DNA of 64,000 bases from Hydractinia symbiolongicarpus (GCF_029227915.1 NC_079885.1:744001-808000); one strand, 5' to 3'; positions 1 through 14,925 are shown, numbered from the stretch's first letter. The notes: generated from the letters alone by a model not told the origin. Made by a program: numbers and translations.

Positions 1-2819
1 CTTGTAGTTTTCAAAAATGTTTTCATTTTTGATGAGACGCTTAATGAAAGAGGTTTAATCGCCGGCAAACGAAATCCCGCGTTTTCCCGTAAATCCTGGA
101 CTCGGCCCGTATAGTCAAAAGTATACAAAGAAAGTACCCAGGGAGTAAACTCATTTCCCAAACGATTTTTTAAATTATTATTTCACCACTAAAACGCATG
201 AAACTTGTAGTTTTCAAGAATGTTTTCATTTTTGTTGAGACGCTGAATAAAAGCAGTTTAATCGCCGGCAAACGAAAACCTGCGATTTCCCGTAAATCCC
301 GGACTCGGCCCGTATAGTCAAAAGTATACAAAGAAAGTACCCAGGGAGTAAACTCATTTCTCGAACGATTTTTTAAATTATTATTTCACCACAAAAACGC
401 ATGAGACTTGTAGTTTTCAAGAATGTTTTCATTTTTGATGAGACGCTGAATAAAAGCAGTTTAATCGCCGGCAAACGAAAACCTGCGATTTCCCTAAATC
501 CCGGACTCGGCCCGTATAGTCAAAAGTATACAAAGAAAGTACCCAAGGAGTAAACTCATTTCCAGAACGATTTTTTAATATATTTTTTCACCACTAAAAC
601 GCATAAGACTTGTAGTTTTTAAAAATGTTTTCATTTTTGATGAGACGCTGAATAAGAGAAGTTTAATCGCCGGCAAACGAAAACCCGCGACTTCCCGTAA
701 ATCCCGGGCTTGGCCCGTATAGTCAAAAGTATACAAAGAAAGTACCCAGGGAGTAAACTCATTTCCCTAACGATTTTTTAAATTATTTTTTCACCACTAA
801 AACGCATGAGACTTGTAGTTTTCAAAAATGTTTTCATTTTTGATGAGACGCCTAATGAAAGAGGTTTAATCGCCGGCAAACGAAATCCCGCGTTTTCCCG
901 TAAATCCGGTGCTTGGCCCGTATAGTCGAATGTATACAAAGAAAGTACCCAGGGAGTAAACTCATTTCCCGAACGATTTTTGAAATTTTTTTTTCGCCAC
1001 TAAAACGCGTGAGACTTGTAGTTTTCAAAAATGTTTTCATTTTTGATAAGACGCTTAATGAAAGATGTTTAATCGCCGGAAAACGAAAACCCGCGATTTC
1101 CCGGAAATCCCGGGCTTGGCCCGTATAGTCGAATGTATACAAAGAAAGTACCCTGTGAGTAAACTCACTTCCAGAACGATTTTTTAAATTATTTTTTCAC
1201 CACTAAAACGCATAAGACTTGTACTTTTTAAAAATGTTTTCATTTTTGATGAGACGCTGAATAAAAGAAGTTTAATCGCCGGCAAACGAAAACCCGCGAT
1301 TTCCCGTAAATCCCAGCTTGGCCCGTATAGTCAAAAGTATACAAAGAAAGTACCCAGGGAGTCAACTCATTTCCCGAACGATTTTTTATAATATTTTTTT
1401 ACCACTAAACGCATGAGACTTGTAGTTTTCAAAAATATTTTCATATTTGATGGGACGCTGAATAAAAGAAGTTTAATCGCCGGCAAACGAAAATCCGCGA
1501 TTTCCGTAAACCTCGGACTCGGCCCGTATAGTCAAAAGTATACAAAGAAAGTACCCAGGGAGTAAACTCATTCCCCGAACAATTTTTTAAATTATTTTTT
1601 CACCACTAAAACGCATGAGACTTGTAGTTTTCAAAAATGTTTTCATTTTTGATGAGACGCTTAATGAAAGAGGTTTAATCGCCGGCAAACGAAAACCCGC
1701 GATTTCCCGTAAATCGCGGGCTTGGCCCGTATAGTCGAATGTATACAAAGAAAGTACCCAGGGAGTCAACTCATTTCCCGAACGATTTTTTATATTATTT
1801 TTTTACCACCAAACGCATGAGACTTGTAGTTTTCAAAAATATTTTCATATTTGATGGGACGCTGAATAAAAGAAGTTTAATCGCCGGCAAACGAAAATCC
1901 GCGATTTCCCGTAAATCCCGGCTTGGCCCGTATAGTCAAAAGTATACAAAGAAAGTACCCAGGGAGTCAACTCATTTCCCGAACGATTTTTTATATTATT
2001 TTTTTACCACTAAACGCATGAGACTTGTAGTTTTCAAAAATATTTTCATATTTGATGGGACGCTGAATAAAAGAAGTTTAATCGCCGGCAAACGAAAATC
2101 CGCGATTTCCGTAAACCTCGGACTCGGCCCGTATAGTCAAAAGTATACAAAGAAAGTACCCAGGGAGTAAACTCATTCCCCGAACGATTTTTTAAATTAT
2201 TTTTTCACCACTAAAACGCATGAGACTTGTAGTTTTCAAAAATGTTTTCATTTTTGATGAGACGCTTAATGAAAGAGGTTTAATCGCCGAAAAACAAAAA
2301 CCCGCGATTTCCCGTAAATCCCGGGCTTGGCCCGTGTAGTAAAAAGTATACAAAGAAAGTACCCAGGGAGTAAACTCATTTCCCGAACGATTTTTTAAAT
2401 TTTTTTTTCACCACTAAAACGCATGAGACTTGTAGTTTTCAAAAATGTTTTCATTTTTGATGAGACGCTTAATGAAAGAGGTTTAATCGCCGGAATACGA
2501 AAACCAGCGATTTCCCGTAAATCCCGGGCTTGGCCCGTATAGTCGAATGTATACAAAGAAAGTACCCTGTGAGTAAACTCATTTCCAGAACGATTTTTTA
2601 AATTATTTTTTCACCACTAAAACGCATAAGAATTGTAGTTTTTAAAAATGTTTTCATTTTTGATGAGACGCTGAATAAAAGAAGTTTAATCGCCGGCAAA
2701 CGAAAACTCGCGATTTCCCGTAAATCCCGGGCTTGGCCCGTATAGTCAAAAGTATAAAAAGAAAGTACCCAGGGAGTAAACTCATTTCCCGAACGATTTT
2801 TTATATTATTTTTTTACCA
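1..2819 (+). repeat. Block 1, mixed units, start of window
   Basis: About 14 units without a clear long HOR. Units at 204-608 carry CAAGAATG and AAAGCAGTTT, a variant pair seen again near 12.6, 13.8 and 15.0 kb and, inverted, throughout block 2. From about 1,430 to 2,170 there are consecutive 201-bp units of the ATATTTTCATATTT class. Because 201 is a multiple of three, one open frame runs through them (1,739-2,170) with a period of 67 residues. It is a by-product of unit length rather than a gene. Confidence 0.85.
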
Positions 2820-5660
2820 CTAAACGCATGAGACTTGTAGTTTTCAAAAATATTTTCATATTTGATGGGACGCTGAATAAAAGAAGTTTAATCGCCGGCA
2901 AACGAAAATCCGCGATTTTCCGTAAATCCCGGACTCGGCCCGTATAGTCAAAAGTATACAAAGAAAGTACCCAGGGAGAAAACTCATTTCCCGAACGATT
3001 TTTTAACTTTATTTTTTCACCACTAAAACGCATGAGACTTGTAGTTTTCAAAAATGTTTTCATTTTTGATTAGACGCTTAATGAAAGAGGTTTAATCGCC
3101 GGCAAACGAAATCCCGCGTTTTCCCGTAAATCCGGGGCTTGGCCCGTATAGTCGAATGTATACAAAGAAAGTACCCTGTGAGTAAACTCATTTCCAGAAC
3201 GATTTTTTAAATTATTTTTTCACCACTAAAACGCATAAGACTTGTAGTTTTTAAAAATGTTTTCATTTTTGATGAGACTCTGAATAAAAGAAGTTTAATT
3301 GCCGGCAAACGAAAACCCGCGATTTCCCGTAAATCCCGGCTTGGCCCGTATAGTCAAAAGTATACAAAGAAAGTACCCAGGGAGTAAACTCATTTCCCGA
3401 ACGATTTTTTAAATTATTTTTTCACCACTAAAACGCATAAGACTTGTAGTTTTTAAAAATGTTTTCATTTTTGATGAGACGCTGAATAAAAGAAGTTTAA
3501 TCGCCGGCAAACGAAAACCCGCGATTTCCCGTAAATCCCGGGCTTGGCCCGTATAGTCAAAAGTATAAAAAGAAAGTACCCAGGGAGTAAACTCATTTCC
3601 CGAACGATTTTTTATATTATTTTTTTACCACTAAACGCATGAGACTTGTAGTTTTCAAAAATATTTTCATATTTAATGGGACGCTGAACAAAAGAAGTTT
3701 AATCGCCGGCAAACGAAAATCCGCGATTTTCCGTAAATCCCGGACTCGGCCCGTATAGTCAAAAGTATACAAAGAAAGTACCCAGGGAGTAAACTCATTT
3801 CCCGAACGATTTTTTAAATTTATTTTTTCACCACTAAAACGCATGAGACTTGTAGTTTTCAAAAATGTTTTCATTTTCGATGAGACGCTTAATGAAAGAG
3901 GTTTAATCGCCGGCAAACGAAATCCCGCGTTTTCACGTAAATCCGGGGCTTGGCCCGTATAGTCGAATGTATACAAAGAAAGTACCCTGTGAGTAAACTC
4001 ATTTCCCGAACGATTTTTTATATTATTTTTTTACCACTAAACGCATGAGACTTTTAGTTTTCAAAAATATTTTCATATTTGATGGGACGCTGAATAAAAG
4101 AAGTTTAATCGCCGGCAAACGAAAACCCGCGATTTCCCGTAAATCCCGGGCTTGGCCCGTATAGTCAAAAGTATACAAAGAAAGTACCCAGGGAGTAAAC
4201 TCATTTCCCGAACGATTTTTTAAATTTATTTTTTCACCACTAAAACGCATGAGACTTGTAGTTTTCAAAAATGTTTTCATTTTTGATGAGACGCTTAATG
4301 AAAGAGGTTTAATCGCCGGCAAACGAAATCCCGCGTTTTCCCGTAAATCCGGGGCTTGGCCCGTATAGTCGAATGTATACAAAGAAAGTACCCTGTGAGT
4401 AAACTCATTTTCAGAACGATTTTTTAAATTATTTTTTCACCACTAAAACGCATAAGACTTGTAGTTTTTAAAAATGTTTTCATTTTTGATGAGACTCTGA
4501 ATAAAAGAAGTTTAATCGCCGGCAAACGAAAACCCGCGATTTCCCGTAAATCCCGGCTTGGCCCGTATAGTCAAAAGTATACAAAGAAAGTACCCAGGGA
4601 GTAAACTCATTTCCCGAACGATTTTTTAAATTATTTTTTCACCACTAAAACGCATAAGACTTGTAGTTTTTAAAAATGTTTTCATTTTTGATGAGACGCT
4701 GAATAAAAGAAGTTTAATCGCCGGCAAACGAAAACCCGCGATTTCCCGTAAATCCCGGGCTTGGCCCGTATAGTCAAAAGTATAAAAAGAAAGTACCCAG
4801 GGAGTAAACTCATTTCCCGAACGATTTTTTATATTATTTTATTACCACTAAACGCATGAGACTTGTAGTTTTCAAAAATATTTTCATATTTGATGGGACG
4901 CTGAACAAAAGAAGTTTAATCGCCGGCAAACGAAAATCCGCGATTTTCCGTAAATCCCGGACTCGGCCCGTATAGTCAAAAGTATACAAAGAAAGTACCC
5001 AGGGAGTAAACTCATTTCCCAAACGATTTTTTAAATTTATTTTTTCACCATTAAAACGCATGAGACTTGTAGTTTTCAAAAATGTTTTCATTTTTGATGA
5101 GACGCTTAATGAAAGAGGTTTAATCGCCGGCAAACGAAATCCCGCGTTTTCCCGTAAATCCGGGGCTTGGCCCGTATAGTTGAATGTATACAAAGAAAGT
5201 ACCCTGTGAGTAAACTCATTTCCAGAACGATTTTTTAAATTATTTTTTCACCACTAAAACGCATAAGACTTGTAGTTTTTAAAAATGTTTTCATTTTTGA
5301 TGAGACTCTGAATAAAAGAAGTTTAATCGCCGGCAAACGAAAACCCGCGATTTCCCGTAAATCCCGGCTTGGCCCGTATAGTCAAAAGTATACAAAGAAA
5401 GTACCCAGGGAGTAAACTCATTTCCTGAACGATTTTTTAAATTATTTTTTCACCACTAAAACGCATAAGACTTATAGTTTTTAAAAATGTTTTCATTTTT
5501 GATGAGACGCTGAATAAAAGAAGTTTAATCGCCGGCAAACGAAAACCCGCGATTTCCCGTAAATCCCGGCTTGGCCCGTATAGTCAAAAGTATACAAAGA
5601 AAGTATCCAGGGAATAAACTCATTTCCCGAACGATTTTTTAAATTATTTTTTCACCACTA
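2820..5660 (+). repeat. 811-bp tetramer HOR
   Basis: Four unit classes repeat in order: T (ATATTTTCATATTTGATGGG, near 2,848, 3,660, 4,066 and 4,877); L (CTTAATGAAAGAGG with GTCGAATGTATAC and CCCTGTGAG); R2 (GAGACTCTGAAT); and R1 (GTATAAAAAGAAAG). Full tetramers start near 2,820, 4,036 and 4,847. The copy at 3,630 has only T and L, so its period is 406 instead of 811 bp, which looks like loss of R2 and R1. Matching landmarks are 811 bp apart (2,806 and 3,617; 4,023 and 4,834). Confidence 0.85.
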
Positions 5661-6450
5661 AAACGCATGAGACTTGTAGTTTTTAAAAATGTTTTTATTT
5701 TTGCTGAGACGCTGAATGAAAGAAGTTTAATCGCCGGCAAACGAAATCCCACGACTTCCCGTAAATCCCGGACTCGGCCCGTATAGTCAAAAGTATACAA
5801 AGAAAGTACCCAGGGAGTAAACTCATTTCCCGAACGATTTTTTAAATTATATTTTCACCACTAAAACGCATGAGACTTGTAGTTTTCAAAAATGTTTTCA
5901 TTTTTGATGAGACGCTAAATGAAAGAAATTTAATCGCCGCAAACGAAAACCTGCGATTTCCCGTAAATCCCGGACTCGGCCCGTATAGTCAAAAGTATAA
6001 TAAGAAAGTACCCAGGGTGTAAACTCATTTCCCGAACGATTTTTTAAATTATTATTTCACCACTAAAGCCCATGAGACTTGTAGTTTTTAAAAACGTTTT
6101 CATTTTTGATGAGACGCAGAATAAAAGACGTTTAATCGCCGGCAAAGGAAAACCCGCCAGTTCCCGTAAACCCCAGACTCGGCACGCATAGTCAAAAGTA
6201 TACAAAGAAAGTACCCATGGAGTAAACTCATTTCCCGAACGATTTTTTAAATTATTTTTTCAGCACTAAAACGCATGAGACTTGTAGTTTTTAAAAATGT
6301 TTTCATTTTCGATGAGACGGTTATTAAAAGAAGTTTAATCGCCGGCAAACGAAAACCTGCGATTTCCAGTAAATCCTGGACTCGGCCCGTATAGTCAAAA
6401 GTATACAAAGAAAGTACCCAGGGAGTAAACTCATTTCCCGAACGATTTTT
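5660..6450 (+). repeat. Block 1, diverged units before the heptamer HOR
   Basis: Four units link the tetramer and heptamer regions. They introduce the class with GCTAAATGAAAGAAATTT and the shortened CGCCGCAAACG (near 5,920), followed by the unit with AAAGCCCATGAG and GCAGAATAAAAGACG (near 6,116). The same pair recurs 608 bp on, at 6,724, and then in each heptamer. CGCCGC replaces the GCCGGC palindrome in the first class. Confidence 0.8.
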
Positions 6451-9400
6451 TAAATTATATTTTCACCACTAAAACGCATGAGACTTGTAGTTTTCAAAAA
6501 TGTTTTCATTTTTGATGAGACGCTAAATGAAAGAAATTTAATCGCCGCAAACGAAAACCTGCGATTTCCCGTAAATCCCGGACTCGGCCCGTATAGTCAA
6601 AAGTATAATAAGAAAGTACCCAGGGTGTAAACTCATTTCCCGAACGATTTTTTAAATTATTATTTCACCACTAAAGCCCATGAGACTTGTAGTTTTTAAA
6701 AACGTTTTCATTTTTGATGAGACGCAGAATAAAAGACGTTTAATCGCCGGCAAAGGAAAACCCGCCATTTCCCGTAAACCCCAGATTTGGCACGCATAGT
6801 CAAAAGTATACAAAGAAAGTACCCATGGAGTAAACTCATTTCCCGAACGATTTTTTAAATTATTTTTTCAGCACTAAAACGCATGAGACTTGTAGTTTTT
6901 AAAAATGTTTTCATTTTCGATGAGACGGTGAATAAAAGAAGTTTAATCGCCGGCAAACGAAAACCTGCGATTTCCAGTAAATCCTGGACTCGGCCCGTAT
7001 AGTCAAAAGTATACAAAGAAAGTACCCAGGGAGTAAACTCATTTCCCAAACGATTTTTTAAATTATTATTTCACCACTAAAACGCATAAGACTTGTAGTT
7101 TTTAAAAATGTTTTCATTTTTGATGAGACGCTGAATAAAAGAATTTTAATCGCCGGCAAACAAAAACCCGCGATTTCCCGTAAATCCCGGGTTTGGCCCG
7201 TATAGTCAAAAGTATAACAAGAAAGTACCCAGGGAGTAAACTCATTTCCCGAACGATTTTTTATATTATTTTTTTACCACTAAACGCATGAGACTTGTAG
7301 TTTTCAAAAATATTTTCATATTTGATGGGACGCTGAATAAAAGAAGTTTAATCGCCGGCAAACGAAAATCTGCGATTTCCCGTAAATCCCGGACTCTGCC
7401 CGTATAGTCAAAAGTATACAAATAAAGTACCCAGGGAGTAAACTCATTTCCGGAACGATTTTTTAAATTTATTTTTTCACCACTAAAACGCATGAGACTT
7501 GTAGTTTTTAAAACTGTTTTCATTTTTGATGAGACGCTGAATAAAAGAAGTTTAATCGCCGGCAAACGAAAACCCGTGATTTCCCGTAAATCCCGGCTTG
7601 GCCCGTATAGTCAAAAGTATACAAAGAAAGTACCCAGGGAGTAAACTCATTTCCCGAACGATTTTTTAAATTTTTTTTTCACCACTAAAACGCATAAGAC
7701 TTGTAGTTTTTAAAAATGTTTTCATTTTTGATGAGACGCTAAATGAAAGAAATTTAATCGCCGCAAACGAAAACCTGCGATTTCCCGTAAATCCCGGACT
7801 CGGCCCGTATAGTCAAAAGTATAATAAAAAAGTACCCAGGGTGTAAACTCATTTCCCGAACGATTTTTTAAATTATTATTTCACCTCTAAAGCCCATGAG
7901 ACTTGTAGTTTTTAAAAACGTTTTCATTTTTGATGAGACGCAGAATAAAAGACGTTTAATCGCCGGCAAAGGAAAACACGCCATTTCCCGTAAACCCCAA
8001 ACTCGGCACGCATAGTCAAAAGTATACAAAGAAAGTACCCATGGAGTAAACTCATTTCCCGAACGATTTTTTAAATTATTTTTTCAGCACTAAAACGCAT
8101 GAGACTTGTAGTTTTTAAAAATGTTTTCATTTTCGATGAGACGGTGAATAAAAGAAGTTTAATCGCCGGCAAACGAAAACCTGCGATTTCCAGTAAATCC
8201 TGGACTCGGCCCGTATAGTCAAAAGTATACAAAGAAAGTACCCAGGGAGTAAACTCATTTCCCAAACGATTTTTTAAATTATTATTTCACCACTAAAACG
8301 CATAAGACTTGTAGTTTTTAAAAATGTTTTCATTTTTGATGAGACGCTGAATAAAAGAAGTTTAATCGCCGGCAAACGAAAACCCGTGATTTCCCGTAAA
8401 TCCCCGCTTGGCCCGTATAGTCAAAAGTATACAAAGAAAGTACCCAGGGAGTAAACTCATTTCCCGAACGATTTTTTAAATTTTTTTTTTCACCACTAAA
8501 ACGCATAAGACTTGTAGTTTTTAAAAATGTTTTCATTTTTGATGAGACGCTGAATAAAAGAAGTTTAATCGCCGGCAAACGAAAACCTGCGATTTCCCGT
8601 AAATCCCGGACTCGGCCCGTATAGTCAAAAGTATACAAAGAAAGTATCCAGGGAATAAACTCATTTCCCGAACGATTTTTTAAATTATTTTTTCACCACT
8701 AAAACGCATGAGACTTGTAGTTTTTAAAAATGTTTTCATTTTTGATGAGACGCTGAATAAAAGAAGTTTAATCGCCGGCAAACGAAAACCCGCGATTTCC
8801 CGTAAATCCCGGCTTGGCCCGTATAGTCAAAAGTATACAAAGAAAGTACCCAGGGAGTAAACTCATTTCCCGAACGATTTTTTAAATTTTGTTTTCACCA
8901 CTAAAACGCATAAGACTTGTAGTTTTTAAAAATGTTTTCATTTTTGATGAGACGCTGAATAAAAGAAGTTTAATCGCCGGCAAACGAAAACCTGCGATTT
9001 CCCGTAAATCCCGGACTCGGCCCGTATAGTCAAAAGTATACAAAGAAAGTATCCAGGGAATAAACTCATTTCCCGAACGATTTTTTAAATTATTTTTTCA
9101 CCACTAAAACGCATGAGACTTGTAGTTTTCAAAAATGTTTTCATTTTTGATGAGACGCTAAATGAAAGAAATTTAATCGCCGCAAACGAAAACCTGCGAT
9201 TTCCCGTAAATCCCGGACTCGGCCCGTATAGTCAAAAGTATAATAAGAAAGTACCCAGGGTGTAAACTCATTTCCCGAACGATTTTTTAAATTATTATTT
9301 CACCTCTAAAGCCCATGAGACTTGTAGTTTTTAAAAACGTTTTCATTTTTGATGAGACGCAGAATAAAAGACGTTTAATCGCCGGCAAAGGAAAACCCGC

Positions 9401-11940
9401 CATTTCCCGTAAACCCCAGATTTGGCACGCATAGTCAAAAGTATACAAAGAAAGTACCCATGGAGTAAACTCATTTCCCGAACGATTTTTTAAATTATTT
9501 TTTCAGCACTAAAACGCATGAGACTTTTAGTTTTTAAAAATGTTTTCATTTTCGATGAGACGGTGAATAAAAGAAGTTTAATCGCCGGCAAACGAAAACC
9601 TGCGATTTCCAGTAAATCCTGGACTCGGCCCGTATAGTCAAAAGTATACAAAGAAAGTACCCAGGGAGTAAACTCATTTCCCAAACGATTTTTTAAATTA
9701 TTATTTCACCACTAAAACGCATAAGACTTGTAGTTTTTAAAAATGTTTTCATTTTTGATGAGACGCTGAATAAAAGAATTTTAATCGCCGGCAAACAAAA
9801 ACCCGCGATTTCCCGTAAATCCCGGGTTTGGCCCGTATAGTCAAAAGTATAACAAGAAAGTACCCAGGGAGTAAACTCATTTCCCGAACGATTTTTTATA
9901 TTATTTTTTTACCACTAAACGCATGAGACTTGTAGTTTTCAAAAATATTTTCATATTTGATGGGACGCTGAATAAAAGAAGTTTAATCGCCGGCAAACGA
10001 AAATCTGCGATTTCCCGTAAATCCCGGACTCTGCCCGTATAGTCAAAAGTATACAAATAAAGTACCCAGGGAGTAAACTCATTTCCGGAACGATTTTTTA
10101 AATTTATTTTTTCACCACTAAAACGCATGAGACTTGTAGTTTTTAAAACTGTTTTCATTTTTGATGAGACGCTGAATAAAAGAAGTTTAATCGCCGGCAA
10201 ACGAAAACCCGTGATTTCCCGTAAATCCCGGCTTGGCCCGTATAGTCAAAAGTATACAAAGAAAGTACCCAGGGAGTAAACTCATTTCCCGAACGATTTT
10301 TTAAATTTTTTTTTCACCACTAAAACGCATAAGACTTGTAGTTTTTAAAAATGTTTTCATTTTTGATGAGACGCTGAATAAAAGAAGTTTAATCGCCGGC
10401 AAACGAAAACCTGCGATTTCCCGTAAATCCCGGACTCGGCCCGTATAGTCAAAAGTATACAAAGAAAGTATCCAGGGAATAAACACATTTCCCGAACGAT
10501 TTTTTAAATTATTTTTTCACCACTAAAACGCATGAGACTTGTAGTTTTCAAAAATGTTTTCATTTTTGATGAGACGCTAAATGAAAGAAATTTAATCGCC
10601 GCAAACGAAAACCTGCGATTTCCCGTAAATCCCGGACTCGGCCCGTATAGTCAAAAGTATAATAAGAAAGTACCCAGGGTGTAAACTCATTTCCCGAACG
10701 ATTTTTTAAATTATTATTTCACCTCTAAAGCCCATGAGACTTGTAGTTTTTAAAAACGTTTTCATTTTTGATGAGACGCAGAATAAAAGACGTTTAATCG
10801 CCGGCAAAGGAAAACCCGCCATTTCCCGTAAACCCCAGACTCGGCACGCATAGTCAAAAGTATACAAAGAAAGTACCCATGGAGTAAACTCATTTCCCGA
10901 ACGATTTTTTAAATTATTTTTTCAGCACTAAAACGCATGAGACTTGTAGTTTTTAAAAATGTTTTCATTTTCGATGAGACGGTGAATAAAAGAAGTTTAA
11001 TCGCCGGCAAACGAAAACCTGCGATTTCCAGTAAATCCTGGACTCGGCCCGTATAGTCAAAAGTATACAAAGAAAGTACCCAGGGAGTAAACTCATTTCC
11101 CAAACGATTTTTTAAATTATTATTTCACCACTAAAACGCATAAGACTTGTAGTTTTTAAAAATGTTTTCATTTTTGATGAGACGCTGAATAAAAGAATTT
11201 TAATCGCCGGCAAACAAAAACCCGCGATTTCCCGTAAATCCCGGGTTTGGCCCGTATAGTCAAAAGTATAACAAGAAAGTACCCAGGGAGTAAACTCATT
11301 TCCCGAACGATTTTTTATATTATTTTTTTACCACTAAACGCATGAGACTTGTAGTTTTCAAAAATATTTTCATATTTGATGGGACGCTGAATAAAAGAAG
11401 TTTAATCGCCGGCAAACGAAAATCTGCGATTTCCCGTAAATCCCGGACTCTGCCCGTATAGTCAAAAGTATACAAACAAAGTACCCAGGGAGTAAACTCA
11501 TTTCCGGAACGATTTTTTAAATTTATTTTTTCACCACTAAAACGCATGAGACTTGTAGTTTTTAAAACTGTTTTCATTTTTGATGAGACGCTGAATAAAA
11601 GAAGTTTAATCGCCGGCAAACGAAAACCCGTGATTTCCCGTAAATCCCGGCTTGGCCCGTATAGTCAAAAGTATACAAAGAAAGTACCCAGGGAGTAAAC
11701 TCATTTCCCGAACGATTTTTTAAATTTTTTTTTTCACCACTAAAACGCATAAGACTTGTAATTTTTAAAAATGTTTTCATTTTTGATGAGACGCTGAATA
11801 AAAGAAGTTTAATCGCCGGCAAACGAAAACCTGCGATTTCCCGTAAATCCCGGACTCGGCCCGTATAGTCAAAAGTATACAAAGAAAGTATCCAGGGAAT
11901 AAACTCATTTCCCGAACGATTTTTTAAATTATTTTTTCAC
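6450..11940 (+). repeat. 1,419-bp heptamer HOR
   Basis: The marker GCAGAATAAAAGACG occurs at 6,724, 7,940, 9,359 and 10,778, giving spacings of 1,216, 1,419 and 1,419 bp (six, seven and seven units). The copies at about 9.1-10.5 and 10.6-11.9 kb are nearly identical: landmarks at 9,490 and 10,909, and at 9,901 and 11,320, match at exactly 1,419 bp. The copy starting near 7.9 kb has different units in its second half (8.3-9.1 kb); part of that stretch recurs at 11,574 (offset 3,244 bp). This mosaic is what repeated unequal exchange would leave. Confidence 0.88.
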
Positions 11941-12330
11941 CACTAAAACGCATGAGACTTGTAGTTTTTAAAAATGTTTTCATTTTTGCTGAGACGCTGA
12001 ATAAAAGAAGTTTAATCGCCGGGAAACGAAAACCCGCGATTTCCCGTAAATCCCGGACTCGGCCCGTATAATCAAAAGTATAATAAGAAAGTACCCAGGG
12101 TGTAAACTCATTTTCCGAACGATTTTTTAAATTATTATTTCACCACTAAAGCCCATGAGACTTGTAGTTTTTAAAAATGTTTTCATTTTTGATGAGACGC
12201 TGAATAAAAGAAGTTTAATCGCCGGCAAACGAAAACCCGCCATTTCTCGTAAACCCTGGACTCGGCCCGTATAATCAAAAGTATACAAAGAAAGTACCCA
12301 GGGAGTAAACTCATTTCCCGAACGATTTTT
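11940..12330 (+). repeat. Block 1, transition units
   Basis: Two units between the heptamer and hexamer regions. One keeps the CAGGGTGTAAACTC and AAAGCCCATGAG marks of the heptamer but has the ordinary GCTGAATAAAAG instead of GCAGAATAAAAG. No other structure is seen. Confidence 0.75.
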
Positions 12331-14925
12331 TAAATTATTTTTTCACCACTAACACGCATGACACTTGTAGTTTTTAAAAAAGTTTTCATTTTTGATGAGA
12401 CGGTGAATAAAAGAAGTTTAATCGCCGGCAAACGAAAACCTGCGATTTCCCGTAAATCCTGGACTCGGCCCGTATAGTCAAAAGTATACAAAGAAAGTAC
12501 CCAGGGAGTAAACTCATTTCCCAAACGATTTTTTAAATTATTATTTCACCACTAAAACGCATGAGACTTGTAGTTTTCAAGAATGTTATCATTTTTGATG
12601 AGACGCTGAATAAAAGCAGTTTAATCGCCGGCAAACGAAAACCTGCGATTTCCCGTAAATCCCGGACTCGGCCCGTATATGCAAAAGTATACAAAGAAAG
12701 TACCCAGGGAGTAAACTCATTTCCAGAACGATTTTTTAAATTATTTTTTCACCACTAAAACGCATAAGACTTGTAGTTTTTAAAAATGTTTTCATTTTTG
12801 ATGAGACGCTGAATAAAAGAAAACCCGCGATTTCCCGTAAATCCCGGCTTGGCCCGTATAGTCAAAAGTATACAAAGAAAGTACCCAGGAAGTAAACTCA
12901 TTTCCCGAACGATTTTTTAAATTACTTTTTCACCACTAAAACGCATGAGACTTGTAGTTTTTAAAAATGTTTTCATTTCCGATGAGACGCTGAATAAAAG
13001 AAGTTTAATCTCCGGCAAAAGAAAACCTGCGATTTCCCGTAAATCCTGGACTCGGCCCGTATAGTCAAAAGTATACAAAAAAAGTACCCAGGGTGTAAAC
13101 TCATTTCCCAAACGATTTTTTAACTTATTATTTCACCACTAAAACGCATGGGACTTGTAGTTTTTAAAAATGTTTTCATTTTTGATGAGTCGCTGAATAA
13201 AAGAAGTTTAATCGCCGGCAAACGAAAACCCGCCATTTCCCGTAAACCCTTGACTCGGCCCGTATAATCAAAAGTATACAAAGAAAGTACCCAGGGAGTA
13301 AACTCATTTCCCAAACGATTTTTTAAATTATTTTTTCACCACTAAAACGCGTGACACTTGTAATTTTCAAAAATGTTTTCATTTTTGATGAGACGCTGAA
13401 TAAAAGACGTTTAATCGCCGGCAAACGAAAACCCGCCATTTCCCGTAAACCCCAGACTCGGCCCGCATAGTCAAAAGTATACAAAGAAAGTAACCATGGA
13501 GTAAACTCATTTCCCGAACGATTTTTTAAATTATTTTTTCAGCACTAAAACGCATGAGACTTGTAGTTTTTAAAAATGTTTTCATTTTTGATGAGACAGT
13601 GAATAAAAGAAGTTTAATCGCCTGCAAACGAAAACCTGCGATTTCCCGTAAATCCTGGACTCGGCCCGTATAGTCAAAAGTATACAAAGAAAGTACCCAG
13701 GGAGTAAACTCATTTCCCAAACGATTTTTTAAATTATTATTTCACCACTAAAACGCATGAGACTTGTAGTTTTCAAGAATGTTTTCATTTTTGATGAGAC
13801 GCTGAATAAAAGCAGTTTAATCGCCGGCAAACGAAAACCTGCGAATTCCTGTAAATCCCGGACTCGGCCCGTATAATCAAAAGTATACAAAGAAAGTACC
13901 CAGGGAGTAAACTCATTTCCAGAACGATTTTTTAAATTATTTTTTCACCACTAAAACGCATAAGACTTGTAGTTTTTAAAATTGTTTTCATTTTTGATGA
14001 GACGCTGAATAAAAAGAAAACCCGCGATTTCCCGTAAATCCCGGCTTGGCCCATATAGTCAAAAGTATACAAAGAAAGTACCCAGGGAGTAAACTGATTT
14101 CCCGAACGATTTTTTAAATTACTTTTTCACCACTAAAACGCATGAGACTTGTAGTTTTTAAAAATGTTTTCATTTTCGATGAGACGCTGAATAAAAGAGG
14201 TTTAATCGCCGGCAAACGAAAACCTGCGATTTCCCGTAAATCCCGGACTCGGCCCGTATAGTCAAAAGTATACAAATAAAAGTACCCAGGGTGTAAACTC
14301 ATTTCCCAAACGATTTTTTAAATTATTATTTCACCACTAAAACGCATGAGACTTGTAGTTTTCAAGAATGTTTTCATTTTTGATGAGACGCTGAATAAAA
14401 GAAGTTTAATCGCCGGCAAACGAAAACCTGCGATTTCCCGTAAATCCCGGACTCGGCCCGTATAGTCGAAAGTACACAAAGAAAGTACCCAGGGAGTAAA
14501 CTCATTTCCCGAACGATTTTTTAATTTTTTTTTTCACCACTAAAACGCATGAGACTTGTAGTTTTCAAAAATGTTTTCATTTTTGATGAGACGCTTAATG
14601 AAAGAGGTTTAATCGCCGGAAAACAAAAACCCGCGATTTCCCGTAAATCCTGGGCTTGGCCCGTATAGTCGAATGTATACAAAAAAAGTACCCTGTGAGT
14701 AAACTCATTTCCAGAACGATTTTTTAAATTATTTTTTCAGCACTAAAACGCATGAGACTTGTAGTTTTTAAAAATGTTTTCATTTTTGATGAGACGGTGA
14801 ATAAAAGAAGTTTAATCGCCGGCAAACGAAAACCTGCGATTTCCCGTAAATCCTGGACTCGGCCCGTATAGTCAAAAGTATACAAAGAAAGTACCCAGGG
14901 AGTAAACTCATTTCCCAAACGATTT
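12330..14925 (+). repeat. 1,197-bp hexamer HOR, forward copy
   Basis: Corresponding landmarks lie at 12,330, 13,526 and 14,724 and at 12,917 and 14,114, giving spacings of 1,196-1,198 bp. That is five normal units plus one unit shortened by 21 bp (short units at 12,814 and 14,011). A HOR of the same length and the same class of short unit is common in block 2 in the opposite direction, so this HOR existed before the inversion. Confidence 0.85.
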